From positions 62,001 to 126,000 of the forward strand of contig JAFWNC010000003.1 in the NCBI GenBank assembly GCA_017510525.1: DNA of 64,000 nucleotides, given 5' to 3'. The DNA comes from Clostridia bacterium (GTDB lineage Bacteria; Bacillota; Clostridia; TANB77; CAG-508). This document shows positions 38,949 through 48,155 of the stretch, in pieces (position 1 is the stretch's first letter; each line of letters begins with the position of its first letter). The notes below the pieces were generated by a model that searched no databases, was not told where the DNA came from, and was given only the letters and a program-made list of their open reading frames with translations. Position numbers and translations under genes: made by a program.

Positions 38949-40385
38949 TTAATATTGTCTAGCCCAAACAACTAAATCCTTTGCTGCCCTACCGCAACAA
39001 ACACACTTATCATCAACACTTTCCTTAACAAAAGGAATACACCTTGACTTAGCAGAAGTAAGCTCCTTAATCTTAGCCTCACACTCAGGATCACCACAAA
39101 ACATAGCTTTAATAAATCCTTGCTCCTTATCAAGATTTGCTTTAAACTCATCCAAATTATGAGCAACAGTTGTCTTTTTCTCCATTCTCTCTTTACAAAC
39201 ATTAAACATATCATTTTGAATTGAATCTAATAACTCTCCAATTCTTTCATCAATCTCAGCTAAATCAACAGAAATTTTCTCCTGGTTGTCCCTTCTAACT
39301 AAAACACATTTACCCTCTTCAATATCACGAGGACCAATCTCAATTCTCAAAGGAATTCCCTTCATTTCACAATCATTAAACTTGTATCCTGGAGATACCT
39401 TATCTCTTAAATCAATATCCATTCTATATTTATCTTTTAAAGAATTAAAAATCCCCTCAGCTTTTTCCTTAACGCCTTCTTTATGCATTGCAATAGGAAT
39501 AATAATAACTTGTACTGGAGCAACTTTAGGAGGTAATTTAAGTCCTCTATTATCACCATGAGCCATAATCAAACCACCAATTAATCTTGTAGAAATACCC
39601 CAAGAAGTCTCATAAGCAAACTCAGGTTTACCATCTCTATTTTGAAATTTAACATCAAAAGGAACAGTGAAATTCTGTCCAAAATAATGAGATGTTCCAG
39701 ATTGTAAAGCCTTACCATCATAAGTCATTGTTTCAATAGTATAAGTTTCCTCAGCACCTGCAAATTTTTCAGTCTCAGTTTTTAAACCTTTAAGAACTGG
39801 AATAGCTAAGAAATTTTCAACAACATCAGCATAAATCTCTAACATTTGAATAGTTCTCTCTTTAGCCTCTTCAGGAGTTTCATGAATTGTATGCCCCTCC
39901 TGCCATAAAAACTCTCTAGAACGTAGGAATGGTCTAGTCTCTTTCTCCCATCTCATAACATTACACCATTGATTATAAACAAAAGGTAGGTCTTTCCAAG
40001 ATTTAAGCCACTTTGAATATAAAGTATTAATAATAGTTTCAGAAGTTGGTCTTATACAAAGCTTTTCATCAAGCTTCTCTCCACCAGCTTCAGTAACCCA
40101 AGCAACTTCAGGAGCAAACCCCTCAACATGATCCTTTTCTTTTTCTAATAAACTCTCTGGAATTAAAACAGGAAAATAAGCATTTTTAACCCCTGCTTCC
40201 TTAAATTTTTTATCCGCATAACTCTGAATATTTTCCCAAATGGCATAACCATAAGGGCGAATAGCAATACATCCTTTAGTATCTGTATAATCCGCAAGTT
40301 CAGCTTTTCTAACAATATCAGTATACCATTGAGCAAAATCTTCATCTATATTTGTAATTTCTTTTACAAATTCATCATTACTCAT
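38949..40385 (-). CDS. proS: Prolyl-tRNA synthetase (short, archaeal/eukaryote type)
   Basis: 478 residues from the ATG at 40385 (MSNDEFVKEITNID), which overlaps the scpB stop by eight bases; the frame is open further upstream but inside scpB. Class II motifs are GCIAIRPYGYAIWENIQ, IRPTSETIINTLYSKW, WCNVMRWEKETRPFLRSREFLWQEGHT and GGLIMAHGDNRGLKLPPKVAPVQV. The C-terminal zinc-like domain (CGDPECEAKIKE with CVCCGRAAKDLVVWARQY) marks the type without the bacterial editing insertion. Coupling to scpB by overlap suggests one operon. Confidence 0.96.
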   Translation of the reverse strand: MSNDEFVKEITNIDEDFAQWYTDIVRKAELADYTDTKGCIAIRPYGYAIWENIQSYADKKFKEAGVKNAYFPVLIPESLLEKEKDHVEGFAPEVAWVTEAGGEKLDEKLCIRPTSETIINTLYSKWLKSWKDLPFVYNQWCNVMRWEKETRPFLRSREFLWQEGHTIHETPEEAKERTIQMLEIYADVVENFLAIPVLKGLKTETEKFAGAEETYTIETMTYDGKALQSGTSHYFGQNFTVPFDVKFQNRDGKPEFAYETSWGISTRLIGGLIMAHGDNRGLKLPPKVAPVQVIIIPIAMHKEGVKEKAEGIFNSLKDKYRMDIDLRDKVSPGYKFNDCEMKGIPLRIEIGPRDIEEGKCVLVRRDNQEKISVDLAEIDERIGELLDSIQNDMFNVCKERMEKKTTVAHNLDEFKANLDKEQGFIKAMFCGDPECEAKIKELTSAKSRCIPFVKESVDDKCVCCGRAAKDLVVWARQY

Positions 40386-40989
40386 CATCTTCACCACTTT
40401 CTTCATTTTTCTCTTCATCTTTTTTATCTTCATAAGTAGAAATATCATCTAAAACAATCTGCTCATTTTCATCTAATTTATATTTTGGAAGCTCCGGTAG
40501 TTCATCTAAACTAGAAATACCAAATAATTTCAAGAAATCTAAAGTAGTTCTATAAGTTGTCGGTTTACCAGGAGCATTCAACTTTCCAGCTTCTTCAATC
40601 AAGTGATATTCTAATAATCTATATAAAGTACCATCAGAATTAACACCTCTAATAGCTTCAATCTCAGCTCTTGTAATTCTAGGATTATATGCAATAATAG
40701 ATAAAACTTCTAAAGCAGCAGCTGATAAAGACGGTTTAGACCTATTATCGAAAATCGGATATAAATATTCGTAAAAATCCTTCTTAGTAGCTAATTGATA
40801 TCCATCCTCTAATTTAACAATCTCAATTCCTCTACTTGCTTCACCATATCTTGTTTGCATATTATTAATCAAACTCTCAGCATCCTCAGGAGAAATTTCT
40901 AAACTACTACAAATCTCAGAAATCTTTAAAGGTCTACCAACAGCAAAAAGCATAGCTTCAATTATTGCTTCTCTTTTTTCAATATCCAT
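40378..40989 (-). CDS. scpB: Segregation and condensation protein ScpB
   Basis: 203 residues from the ATG at 40989 (MDIEKREAIIEAMLFAVGRPL); the longer frame to 41061 lacks a better ribosome site. Two winged-helix domains are seen: LKISEICSSLEISPEDAE and ALEVLSIIAYNPRITRAEIEAIRGVNSDGTLYRLLEYHLIEEAGK with PGKPTTYRTTLDFLKLFGI. It forms the SMC complex with ScpA. ScpA, usually adjacent, is not in this window. The acidic C-terminal tail overlaps proS. Confidence 0.95.
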   Translation of the reverse strand: MDIEKREAIIEAMLFAVGRPLKISEICSSLEISPEDAESLINNMQTRYGEASRGIEIVKLEDGYQLATKKDFYEYLYPIFDNRSKPSLSAAALEVLSIIAYNPRITRAEIEAIRGVNSDGTLYRLLEYHLIEEAGKLNAPGKPTTYRTTLDFLKLFGISSLDELPELPKYKLDENEQIVLDDISTYEDKKDEEKNEESGEDDE

Positions 40990-41075
40990 TAATCCATAAT
41001 CCTTTCTAGAATCTTTTTTAACACAACTATTATCCCATGTAAAACGCATAAAGTCAAACATTTTTTAATAAAAGC

Positions 41076-41104
41076 TTGCATTTTTTTACTATTCATGGTA
41101 TACT
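41076..41104 (+). promoter_or_regulatory. Sigma-A promoter of the 102-aa gene
   Basis: TTGCAT, 17 bases, TATACT. It lies about 60 bases ahead of the start codon, divergent from scpB. Confidence 0.7.
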
Positions 41105-41164
41105 ATAATCGTGTCAGACTAAAAAATTAAACCTGACCACATTATTAAAGAGAGGTTAATTAAA

Positions 41165-41473
41165 ATGGAATTTGAGAAAAAAGAATCTCTATTAAAAAGA
41201 TTCTTAAATAAAATTAAAAATTCGTCACTTGGTACAATTTTTTCATCAAATATTGATGTACCTTCTGATAATGAATTATATAATAAAATAACTTCAGACG
41301 AAGGATTATCTATTGAAGAAGCTAAGAGAATTGAATTAGCTTTTAAACAAGCTAAAATTTCTTCAGAAAGCTATCTTGATAGAGATTCAAAATTCAAAGT
41401 TAATATTGATCCTCAAGCACCAGTATCAAATATATCAATTGAAAAAGGAATTGATATAGAACTTGAAAAATAA
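41165..41473 (+). CDS. Hypothetical protein, 102 residues
   Basis: Not recognised. The ATG has AGAGAGG nine bases upstream and a sigma-A promoter precedes it, so it is probably expressed. The product is soluble, charged and partly helical (FEKKESLLKRFLNKIKN, SIEEAKRIELAFKQAKI), with no cysteine and no membrane segment. A strong terminator follows. It stands alone on the plus strand between scpB and the gtrA-like gene. Confidence 0.7.
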   Translation: MEFEKKESLLKRFLNKIKNSSLGTIFSSNIDVPSDNELYNKITSDEGLSIEEAKRIELAFKQAKISSESYLDRDSKFKVNIDPQAPVSNISIEKGIDIELEK

Positions 41474-41484
41474 TCGATTGCACT

Positions 41485-41516
41485 TTAAATGGACAGGTTA
41501 AAACCTGTCCATTTAA
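41485..41516. terminator. Bidirectional terminator
   Basis: TTAAATGGACAGGTT, an AA loop region and the complement, followed by a T run. It serves the 102-aa gene on the plus strand and overlaps the end of the convergent gtrA-like gene. Confidence 0.9.
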
Positions 41517-41935
41517 TTTTTTACCTTTTTTACCTTAAATACAAAATATTTGCTAATAAAATAATTATTGAAAGTAGTACTAACATTAGCAATTATCTTC
41601 GCCCAAATATCTCCCATGCCAAACACTTTAATACATAACATTAAAACCGCAGTATCAATTAATAATGACGAAGACCTAACTAAATAAAACAAAACCAATT
41701 CTTTAAATGTTTCTCTTTTTCTATTAGATATAGTCTTAAAAACAACCTTTTTATTTAAAAAGAAAGTAATAAAAATACTAATAAACCAAGCTAAAACATT
41801 ACAAAGAACATGCATATCTTTCAAAAAATATATTAAAACTGCATAACTGCCAACATTAACAACAGTAGTAACTCCACTAACAGCAACATATTTTCCAAAT
41901 CTTTTAAATTTTTTTAATCTTTTCCTTAAACCCAT
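41513..41935 (-). CDS. GtrA-like membrane protein
   Basis: 140 residues with four transmembrane segments in the GtrA pattern: GKYVAVSGVTTVVNVGSYAVLIYF, NVLAWFISIFITFFLNKKVVFK, LVLFYLVRSSSLLIDTAVLMLC and WAKIIANVSTTFNNYFISKYFVF. GtrA-family proteins move or help use undecaprenyl-phosphate-linked sugars in cell-envelope glycosylation. The start is next to the pssA stop, so both are likely translated from one message. The LTA-synthase-like gene is further upstream on the same strand. Confidence 0.88.
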   Translation of the reverse strand: MGLRKRLKKFKRFGKYVAVSGVTTVVNVGSYAVLIYFLKDMHVLCNVLAWFISIFITFFLNKKVVFKTISNRKRETFKELVLFYLVRSSSLLIDTAVLMLCIKVFGMGDIWAKIIANVSTTFNNYFISKYFVFKVKKVKN

Positions 41936-41936
41936 A

Positions 41937-42566
41937 TTATTTCACAAACTTCCAAATTCCCAAAGCAATAATAACAACAATTCCTAATATAGTAAGAACA
42001 GTTTTCATTATTGAATCTGGCTTTTTAACCTTTATTCTAACAACATATAGAATTCCTGTAAGTACAAGCATTCCCATCATAATATAATTAGAAAACCACA
42101 TTTTAAAAATAATCTTAAATATTATATAAAAAACAGGATAAATAATTGTAATTGATGTAATTGGAATACCAATAAACATAGATTTATCTGTATCTTTTTT
42201 CTGAGCCAACATATTAAAATAAGCTAATCTTATTAATCCACATAAAACATAAAAAACAAAAAATGGATAACACCATGCTTCATTCAATCCATCGCAAAGC
42301 ATTATAATTACAGGTAAAACACCAAAAGCCATAATATCAGAAAGAGAATCAAGTTCCTCACCATAAGTAGTCTCATCCTTAGTATTCTCCCTTCTCCTAG
42401 CCAAAACGCCATCGAAAGCATCGCATATTCCACTTAAAATCAAACAAGAAACAGCCGCTGTAATCTGATGATTAAAAGCAAAAATCATACCAATAACAGC
42501 TGAAACCGTACTCATCATTGTGACAAAATCACAACTTCTATAAAAACCAATAATTTTTTTATTCAT
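41937..42566 (-). CDS. pssA: CDP-diacylglycerol-serine O-phosphatidyltransferase
   Basis: 209 residues from the ATG at 42566 (MNKKIIGFYRSCDFVTM), with GGAGAAG upstream. The CDP-alcohol phosphatidyltransferase motif DG-x2-AR-x8-G-x3-D-x3-D is complete in CDAFDGVLARRR and YGEELDSLSD. Several transmembrane segments follow. The N-terminus resembles type II bacterial phosphatidylserine synthases. It makes phosphatidylserine for membrane lipid synthesis. It overlaps closely with the gtrA-like gene downstream. Confidence 0.88.
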   Translation of the reverse strand: MNKKIIGFYRSCDFVTMMSTVSAVIGMIFAFNHQITAAVSCLILSGICDAFDGVLARRRENTKDETTYGEELDSLSDIMAFGVLPVIIMLCDGLNEAWCYPFFVFYVLCGLIRLAYFNMLAQKKDTDKSMFIGIPITSITIIYPVFYIIFKIIFKMWFSNYIMMGMLVLTGILYVVRIKVKKPDSIMKTVLTILGIVVIIALGIWKFVK

Positions 42567-42739
42567 TCTTCTCCACCCAATCAAAAAAATCTCTTTTCTA
42601 CATTTTATTACATTTTTTTAATAATGTAAAGAATAATACTTAAAAAAAGGATACAGTTCTATTAAAATTATATATCAATTTTTGAAAATCCCCGCGCTTG
42701 CTTGCCAAACGAACGCAGTAAGTACTATCTCTTAAAAAA

Positions 42740-42764
42740 AATTGGACACAAAATGTGTCCAATT
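42740..42764 (-). terminator. Terminator of the LTA-synthase-like gene
   Basis: AATTGGACACA, short loop, TGTGTCCAATT and a T run, starting at the stop codon of the upstream gene. The preceding 130 bases to pssA are AT-rich with a GC-rich scrap (CCCCGCGCTTGC) that I cannot explain. Confidence 0.85.
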
Positions 42765-42767
42765 TTT

Positions 42768-44693
42768 TTAATCTAAATTATCTACAAAAAATCTATACTG
42801 TACCTGTTGTTTATCATCATAAGCTTTTGCATCATCTTCATCTAAATCAGAAATATCAATAAACTTACCATTTTTATAAACCCAATTTCTATTATAAACA
42901 GGTAATTTTGTTCTCATAGCCTCAATATACTTAAAATAATCTGAGATATCAAATACCATTTTATTAAGTACATAAGAACCAATATAACTACTATTTACAA
43001 AATCCATTGACTCATCTTTATCAATATCAAAATTAGAAATAATCAAAGACTGAGTTGTATGTTGTCTTAATTCATTTAAGTCATCATCATCAGTATTAAA
43101 ATAATCCGCTTCTTCAATCATGTTTTCACCATCTGAACTAATAAGATAAGGCAAATGATCACCAAAGAAAACAACAACTGTAGGCTCATCTAATTTTTGA
43201 ATCTCATCATACAATCTTCCTAATTCCTTATCAGCATCATAAACACCCTGAGCATAGCTTTGTGCAACTTCATCTAAATCCTCAGACATATCGCTTCTAG
43301 CAATTTCTACATCATAATTAGAATAACGCTCTTTTGTATAAGGCATATGATTTTGAGCAGTTGTAACAAACAAGAACTTCTTATCATGACTATCATCTTT
43401 AAGCTCATCTAAAATAACATCCATCATATAACTATCAGCAATATTTCCCTTTTTAACAACATTCTTTAAGTCATCTTCATAAATTGCATCATCAGCTCCA
43501 ATAATTTTGAAAACCTTTTCACTATTATATGAAGTTCTACCCCAAGAACTGATATATTTAGTATAATATCCAGCCTTGTTATATTCACTAATTAGATTAG
43601 GCATATTTGAAGCAGTTTTACTATTTTTATATAACTGTAGATAAGGAATATAACCATTATTAAAATAACTAATGCTACCACCAGTTAACATCTCAAACTC
43701 AACATTTGTAGAAGCACCACCAAAAGAAGGAGACAACATTTTATAAGAAATACATCTATTTGTTTTTTCTAATCTCTTAATATTACTCGTCAAATCAGTA
43801 CTAAATTCATATTCGTCTAACATTGAAATATCCCAAAAAGACTCTGATAAAATAAAAACTACATTAGGTTCTCCCCATTTTTTATCAGTAGTTTCCGTTT
43901 CCGAAATAGCCTTTTCAACTATTTCATCAGCCTTTTCTCTACTATAATTCTTAGGAGGTAAAATATAATCACCTAAAAAGCTATAATACAAACCTTGAAC
44001 AAATCCATATTCACTATAAACTGAAGAATTGGTTGTACGTCTTCTATAATCTCTTTTTTGCTCATCATCAAAGATTTTATTTAACATGAAAATTCTAAGA
44101 GATTTAGGTGGAATAACTAAAAGCAATAATATTCCAAAACATATTAAACCAGAAATAATTCTCTTCTTTTTATTCTCAAATTTAAAATTAATTTTGCCAT
44201 AACCCCAAACGCCAAATCCAAAAATTGCAATATATACAACGCTCTTTATAATAGTTCTGATCATCCACTCACCTTTTAGAGTGTCCATAACATCAACCAT
44301 CATCTCAGTATTATCAGCATTTAAAAAGTTAACATCTGAAACCTTTACAGGGTTACCCATAATATTATATTTAAAATCATTAACCGGTAACAATATCAAA
44401 AAGAAAACAGATATAATAATCATCGCCTTTCTAGAACTATTTAAAACACAAATTAAAATAGCATTAAAAACAGCAATAAGAAGCCATGTTACTATAAGAG
44501 CTTTAGAACTACTATATAAAGTATATCCTATGCTCGAGAAAATACTTAACCCTCTATTGCTAATTAACTTATAATAAACATCTGCTAAAAAAACAATTAA
44601 TAGTGGGAAAATAATAAAATTAAATATTACTCTAAACTTTTCTGATTTTAAGAAATCAATTACATGATTTCCAATTTTCTTAACCTTTTCCAT
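42768..44693 (-). CDS. LTA synthase-family membrane sulfatase
   Basis: 641 residues. Five N-terminal transmembrane segments (to about residue 200) precede an extracellular sulfatase-fold domain: NVVFILSESFWDIS, LSPSFGGASTNVEFEMLTGGS (threonine nucleophile region), WGRTSYNSE, QNHMPYTKERY and VVFFGDHLPYL. These match LtaS-type phosphoglycerol transferases that polymerise or attach glycerol phosphate using phosphatidylglycerol. The exact polymer is not determined. It lies upstream of pssA and the gtrA-like gene on the same strand, forming a cell-envelope group. Confidence 0.85.
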   Translation of the reverse strand: MEKVKKIGNHVIDFLKSEKFRVIFNFIIFPLLIVFLADVYYKLISNRGLSIFSSIGYTLYSSSKALIVTWLLIAVFNAILICVLNSSRKAMIIISVFFLILLPVNDFKYNIMGNPVKVSDVNFLNADNTEMMVDVMDTLKGEWMIRTIIKSVVYIAIFGFGVWGYGKINFKFENKKKRIISGLICFGILLLLVIPPKSLRIFMLNKIFDDEQKRDYRRRTTNSSVYSEYGFVQGLYYSFLGDYILPPKNYSREKADEIVEKAISETETTDKKWGEPNVVFILSESFWDISMLDEYEFSTDLTSNIKRLEKTNRCISYKMLSPSFGGASTNVEFEMLTGGSISYFNNGYIPYLQLYKNSKTASNMPNLISEYNKAGYYTKYISSWGRTSYNSEKVFKIIGADDAIYEDDLKNVVKKGNIADSYMMDVILDELKDDSHDKKFLFVTTAQNHMPYTKERYSNYDVEIARSDMSEDLDEVAQSYAQGVYDADKELGRLYDEIQKLDEPTVVVFFGDHLPYLISSDGENMIEEADYFNTDDDDLNELRQHTTQSLIISNFDIDKDESMDFVNSSYIGSYVLNKMVFDISDYFKYIEAMRTKLPVYNRNWVYKNGKFIDISDLDEDDAKAYDDKQQVQYRFFVDNLD

Positions 44694-44720
44694 TTTTATA
44701 ACATTCCTTTCAAGATATAT

Positions 44721-46038
44721 TTATGAAACAATTTCTCCAATTAAGTCATATTCACTATTTCCAATAATTTTTACTTTTGTAAATTCATTAATTAAACTAT
44801 CATTACCTTTTCTTTTAATTAATATAAAACCATCAGTATCAGGTGATTCCATATAACTTCTACCAATATAGAATTTTCCATCAAAACTAACATCTTCAAT
44901 TAAAACATCATATATATTACCATTTTTCTCTTTTAAACTATTAATTGCAATCTTCTGTTGCTCAGCCATTAGTCTATTATACCTACTTTTTTTAGTCATA
45001 TGATGAACCTGAGTTTTAATTCTTGCAGCCGGAGTACCATCCTCCTTAGAATATTGGAAACAGCCTAGTTTATCAAATTTTGCTCTTTCAATAAAATCAT
45101 ATAACTTTTTAAAATCATCTTCTGTTTCTCCAGGAAATCCCACAATTATACTAGTTCTAATAACACACTCAGGGATTTCTTTACGAATTTTAGAAATTAA
45201 ATCATCAATTTGCTTTCCATTAGTTCTCCTATTCATTCTCTTTAAAACAGAATCTGAATAATGTTGAACTGGAATATCAAAATACTTACAAATCTTTTCT
45301 TCATTTTTAACAACATCAATAAGTTCATCTGTAACAGATTCTGGATAAGCATATAAAAACCTCACCCATCTAATTCCATTAATCTTACAAAGCTTTCTTA
45401 ATAACTCAGGTAACATCTGTTTTCCATAAATATCAATGCCATATTTAGTAGTATCTTGAGCAATAACAATAATTTCTTCAAAACCATCTTTAGCAAGCTT
45501 CTCAGCTTCTTCTAAAACATCTTCAATTTTTCTACTAATAAACCTTCCCCTAATCATAGGAATAGCACAATATGTACAATTATTATCACAACCGTTCAGC
45601 AATTTTTAAATATGCACTTTTCTTACCTGTAGTAATAGTTCTATCTAAATAATCCAAGTTACAAAAGCTTGACTTCTTTTTCGCTCCAACTAATTCTGAA
45701 ATCTTCTTCCAAATTCTATCATATTCGTCAATACTGATGAATAAGTCAACCTCTGGAATTGAAGCAGTAAGTTCTTCTTTGTATCTTTTAACCAAACACC
45801 CCATAGCAATTAAAAACTTACACTTCCCATTATTCTTATATTCAGCCATCTCTAAAAGAGTATTAATAGCCTCTTCTTTAGCAGATTCTATAAAACCGCA
45901 AGTATTAACAACAATAATATCCGCTTCTTCAGGCTTACTAACTACACTAAAATCATTTCTTTTAAATAAACCAATACACATTTCAGTATCTATTAAATTC
46001 TTGCTACATCCTAAAGAAACAAAACCAACCTTCATCAA
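44721..46038 (-). CDS. rimO: Ribosomal protein S12 methylthiotransferase RimO, with a +1 frameshift at CGG
   Basis: RimO is a radical-SAM enzyme that methylthiolates an aspartate of S12. The N-terminal part (MKVGFVSLGCSKNLIDTE, VNTCGFIESAKEEAI, MGCLVKRY) runs to SAYLKIAE, then CGG TTG and a stop. In the +1 frame it continues GCDNNCTYCAIPMIRGRF, the CxxxCxxC cluster motif, and on through IIVGFPGETEDDF to a C-terminal TRAM domain. Skipping the C of CGG at 45594-45592 restores the family's AEGCDNxCTYC and gives 438 residues, a normal RimO. The shift falls one residue before the first cluster cysteine, so no active enzyme could form without recoding. Rare independent translation of the second half would lack the N-terminal cluster domain. 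Confidence 0.85.
45592..45594 (-). other. Putative CGG +1 recoding site in rimO
   Basis: The context is GCT GAA C GGT TGT GAT. Zero frame gives Arg-Leu-stop; +1 gives Gly then the first cysteine of the radical-SAM motif. Confidence 0.78.
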
Positions 46039-46058
46039 TTTCTCCCTTTCCTAACTTC

Positions 46059-46089
46059 ACCATATGGAAAACTCTAGTTTTCCTCTACG
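46059..46089. repeat. Small palindromic repeat, family A (copy 6)
   Basis: TGGAAAACTCTAGTTTTCC then TCTACGAA, reverse orientation, with matched changes in both arms (GGAAAACT/AGTTTTCC). Confidence 0.8.
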
Positions 46090-46106
46090 AAAACACTTTC
46101 AACCCC

Positions 46107-46136
46107 TTCGTAGCGGGGAACTACAGTTCTCCATAA
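46107..46136. repeat. Small palindromic repeat, family A (copy 7)
   Basis: TCGTAGCGGGGAACTACAGTTCTCC. It lies next to copy 6 and ends nine bases before the stop of the RNase G gene. Confidence 0.8.
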
Positions 46137-46144
46137 ATCGCAAT

Positions 46145-47329
46145 TTATTTACTACAAATATGCTTTCTAGTCATTTCCAATAAATCCAATTTTGTAAAAC
46201 CCTCAATCTGAACCCTAGATCTATCTTTCTTACTCTCTTTAGAAAACACCTCAATAATCTCTTCTCTACTCTTATCAGAATTCATATCTATAAAATCAAC
46301 AATAATTATTCCGCCAATATCTCTTAACCTAATCTGTTTAGCTATTTCAATAGCAGCCTCCCTATTAACAGTTACAGCTGTTTCTGAAACATCATCTTTA
46401 CCAGTAAATTTACCAGAATTAACATCAATAGCAGTTAAAGCCTCAGTTTTATCAATTGTGATAAATCCACCACTCTTAAGCCAAACTTTTCTTTTCTCCT
46501 TATCTAAAATATTTTTTCTTAGCTGATACATATCCAATAAATCTTGATCCTTAAATATAATATTAAAATCTTCTTTATTAAGCTCTTTAAGAATTGATTT
46601 AACACTACTCTCTATTTCTTTATCATTAACAATAATCCTATCTAAATTATTATCTACTAAGTCCACCAATATTTTCTCTAACAAACCACCATTCTCATAT
46701 ACCACCTTAGGAATATTATCATCACTAATTTCTGTCTTAATAATTTGATTCCACTTAGAAATCAAATTGTCTATATCAATATCAATATCTTCCTCAGATT
46801 TTGAAACAGCTGCTGTTCTTACTATAGCACCCATATTATCTGGCAAAATCTTCTTAACAATTTTCAATAATCTTTCTTTTTCATTTTCATCTTCAATTTT
46901 TTGTGATGCCGTTACAAAAGGCGAATTTGGTAATAAAACAACAAATCTTCCAGGTAAATTTATATGAACAGAAACCTTAGCACCTTTATTATTATATCCA
47001 TCCTTTTTTATTTGAACTAAAAGCGGCATTCCCTGTTTAACATAGTCCTTTATATTTAAAGAATTATAATCAGTCATCTCATCAATTTGAAAAGATGAAT
47101 CTTCTTTAGGCAAAATATCTTTTAAATGAATAAAAACATTTTTACTTTCACCAATATCAATAAAAGCAGCTTGTAAACCAGGTACAACATTTTGAACTCT
47201 ACCTATATAAATATTACCTTCCATTCTCTTTTTACTATGAATATTACTATATATTTCAACCAATTCTCCATCTTCAACAAATAATATTTCATAATCATCA
47301 TCTTTGTTATTAATTATTATTTCTCTCAT
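46145..47329 (-). CDS. rng: Ribonuclease E/G family protein, short C-terminus
   Basis: 394 residues. S1-like N-terminus (GNIYIGRVQNVVPGLQAAFIDIGESKNVFIH) and the RNase E/G catalytic region (TAIDVNSGKFTGKDD, NREAAIEIAKQIRLRDIGGIIIVDFIDM). The two aspartates, in AIDVNSG and IVDFIDM, are the magnesium ligands of the family. It ends at LEMTRKHICSK, whereas RNase G normally continues some 70-90 residues with the CxxC-type zinc-link region. A family A repeat lies immediately after the stop, so the tail may have been lost at repeat insertion. The start overlaps the pth stop by one base (TAATG). Confidence 0.88.
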   Translation of the reverse strand: MREIIINNKDDDYEILFVEDGELVEIYSNIHSKKRMEGNIYIGRVQNVVPGLQAAFIDIGESKNVFIHLKDILPKEDSSFQIDEMTDYNSLNIKDYVKQGMPLLVQIKKDGYNNKGAKVSVHINLPGRFVVLLPNSPFVTASQKIEDENEKERLLKIVKKILPDNMGAIVRTAAVSKSEEDIDIDIDNLISKWNQIIKTEISDDNIPKVVYENGGLLEKILVDLVDNNLDRIIVNDKEIESSVKSILKELNKEDFNIIFKDQDLLDMYQLRKNILDKEKRKVWLKSGGFITIDKTEALTAIDVNSGKFTGKDDVSETAVTVNREAAIEIAKQIRLRDIGGIIIVDFIDMNSDKSREEIIEVFSKESKKDRSRVQIEGFTKLDLLEMTRKHICSK

Positions 47330-47904
47330 TATTCCTTATCAACCTTTAAATTATATTTGTTCATACTTGAATCAATTCCATTAGAAATAAACTCTATTAA
47401 AGCTTCTTTAGCCTTATTAACACCTTCTTTTAAAGTATTAAGCTCTTCATCAGAAACATAACCAATAACATGTTTAATTAAATCTGAATTATTTTTAGGT
47501 TTTCCAATTCCAATCCTTATTCTAGGGAAATCTTCATAGCCTAAACTATTTATAACTGACTTCATACCGTTATGGCTACCACTGCTACCTTTTTTTCTAA
47601 CCCTTATTTCCCCTGGCTCTAAATCAATATCGTCATATATAACACAAAGCTTTTCTTTTTCAATTTTATAATAATCTACAAAAGCTTTAACACAATTTCC
47701 ACTTAAATTCATAAAAGTTTGAGGTTTAACTAAAACAACTTTCTCACCATTAAAAGTATAGTCTGCATATAAACCATCAAATTTCTTTCTATTAACTTCT
47801 ATTCCAAACTCTTTAGCAATCTCATTAATAACATTAAATCCCATATTATGTCTTGTTTTAGAATAGTCACCTTCTGGATTTCCAAGACCAACAATTAGAT
47901 ACAT
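47329..47904 (-). CDS. pth: Peptidyl-tRNA hydrolase
   Basis: 191 residues. MYLIVGLGNPEGDYSKTRHNMGFNVI holds the catalytic histidine, FMNLSGNCVKAF and DDIDLEPGEIRVRKKGSSGSHNGMKSV follow, and FPRIRIGIGKP is present. It rescues peptidyl-tRNAs released early from ribosomes, a role of special interest in a genome that may stall at CGG codons. It is translationally coupled to the RNase G gene. Confidence 0.97.
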   Translation of the reverse strand: MYLIVGLGNPEGDYSKTRHNMGFNVINEIAKEFGIEVNRKKFDGLYADYTFNGEKVVLVKPQTFMNLSGNCVKAFVDYYKIEKEKLCVIYDDIDLEPGEIRVRKKGSSGSHNGMKSVINSLGYEDFPRIRIGIGKPKNNSDLIKHVIGYVSDEELNTLKEGVNKAKEALIEFISNGIDSSMNKYNLKVDKE

Positions 47905-48094
47905 ATTATACTTCTCCCAAAAAATTTTTCTATCTATATATTTTACATGGTTTTCTCGTATTTTTCAAGTATTTTAGCCATTTTTTTATAATAAATAGAG
48001 TTTTCACCTATTAATAAAAAAACACTTTATCTCCTCTATAAAAATTATTTTTCGACATTTTTTTAAAAATTTTCAAAAAAATTATTTCCAATAT

Positions 48095-48123
48095 TTGCAT
48101 TATTCTATCACAAGTGATATAAT
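48095..48123 (+). promoter_or_regulatory. Sigma-A promoter of the GT2 gene
   Basis: TTGCAT, 17 bases, TATAAT with an extended TG upstream of the -10. It is followed by the start about 30 bases later. Confidence 0.8.
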
Positions 48124-48155
48124 GAGTGAAATCATAAAAGTTTATGGAGGTAATT

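Noticed and set aside
40386..40448. Longer N-terminus for ProS
   Set aside because: The Lys/Met-rich extension lies within the scpB C-terminal coding region in another frame and has no family match.
44721..45602. Second half of rimO as a separate MiaB-like gene starting at 45602
   Set aside because: The apparent start lies in the out-of-frame overlap, lacks a good ribosome site, and the product would miss the N-terminal cluster domain. It joins the upstream frame exactly at CGG.
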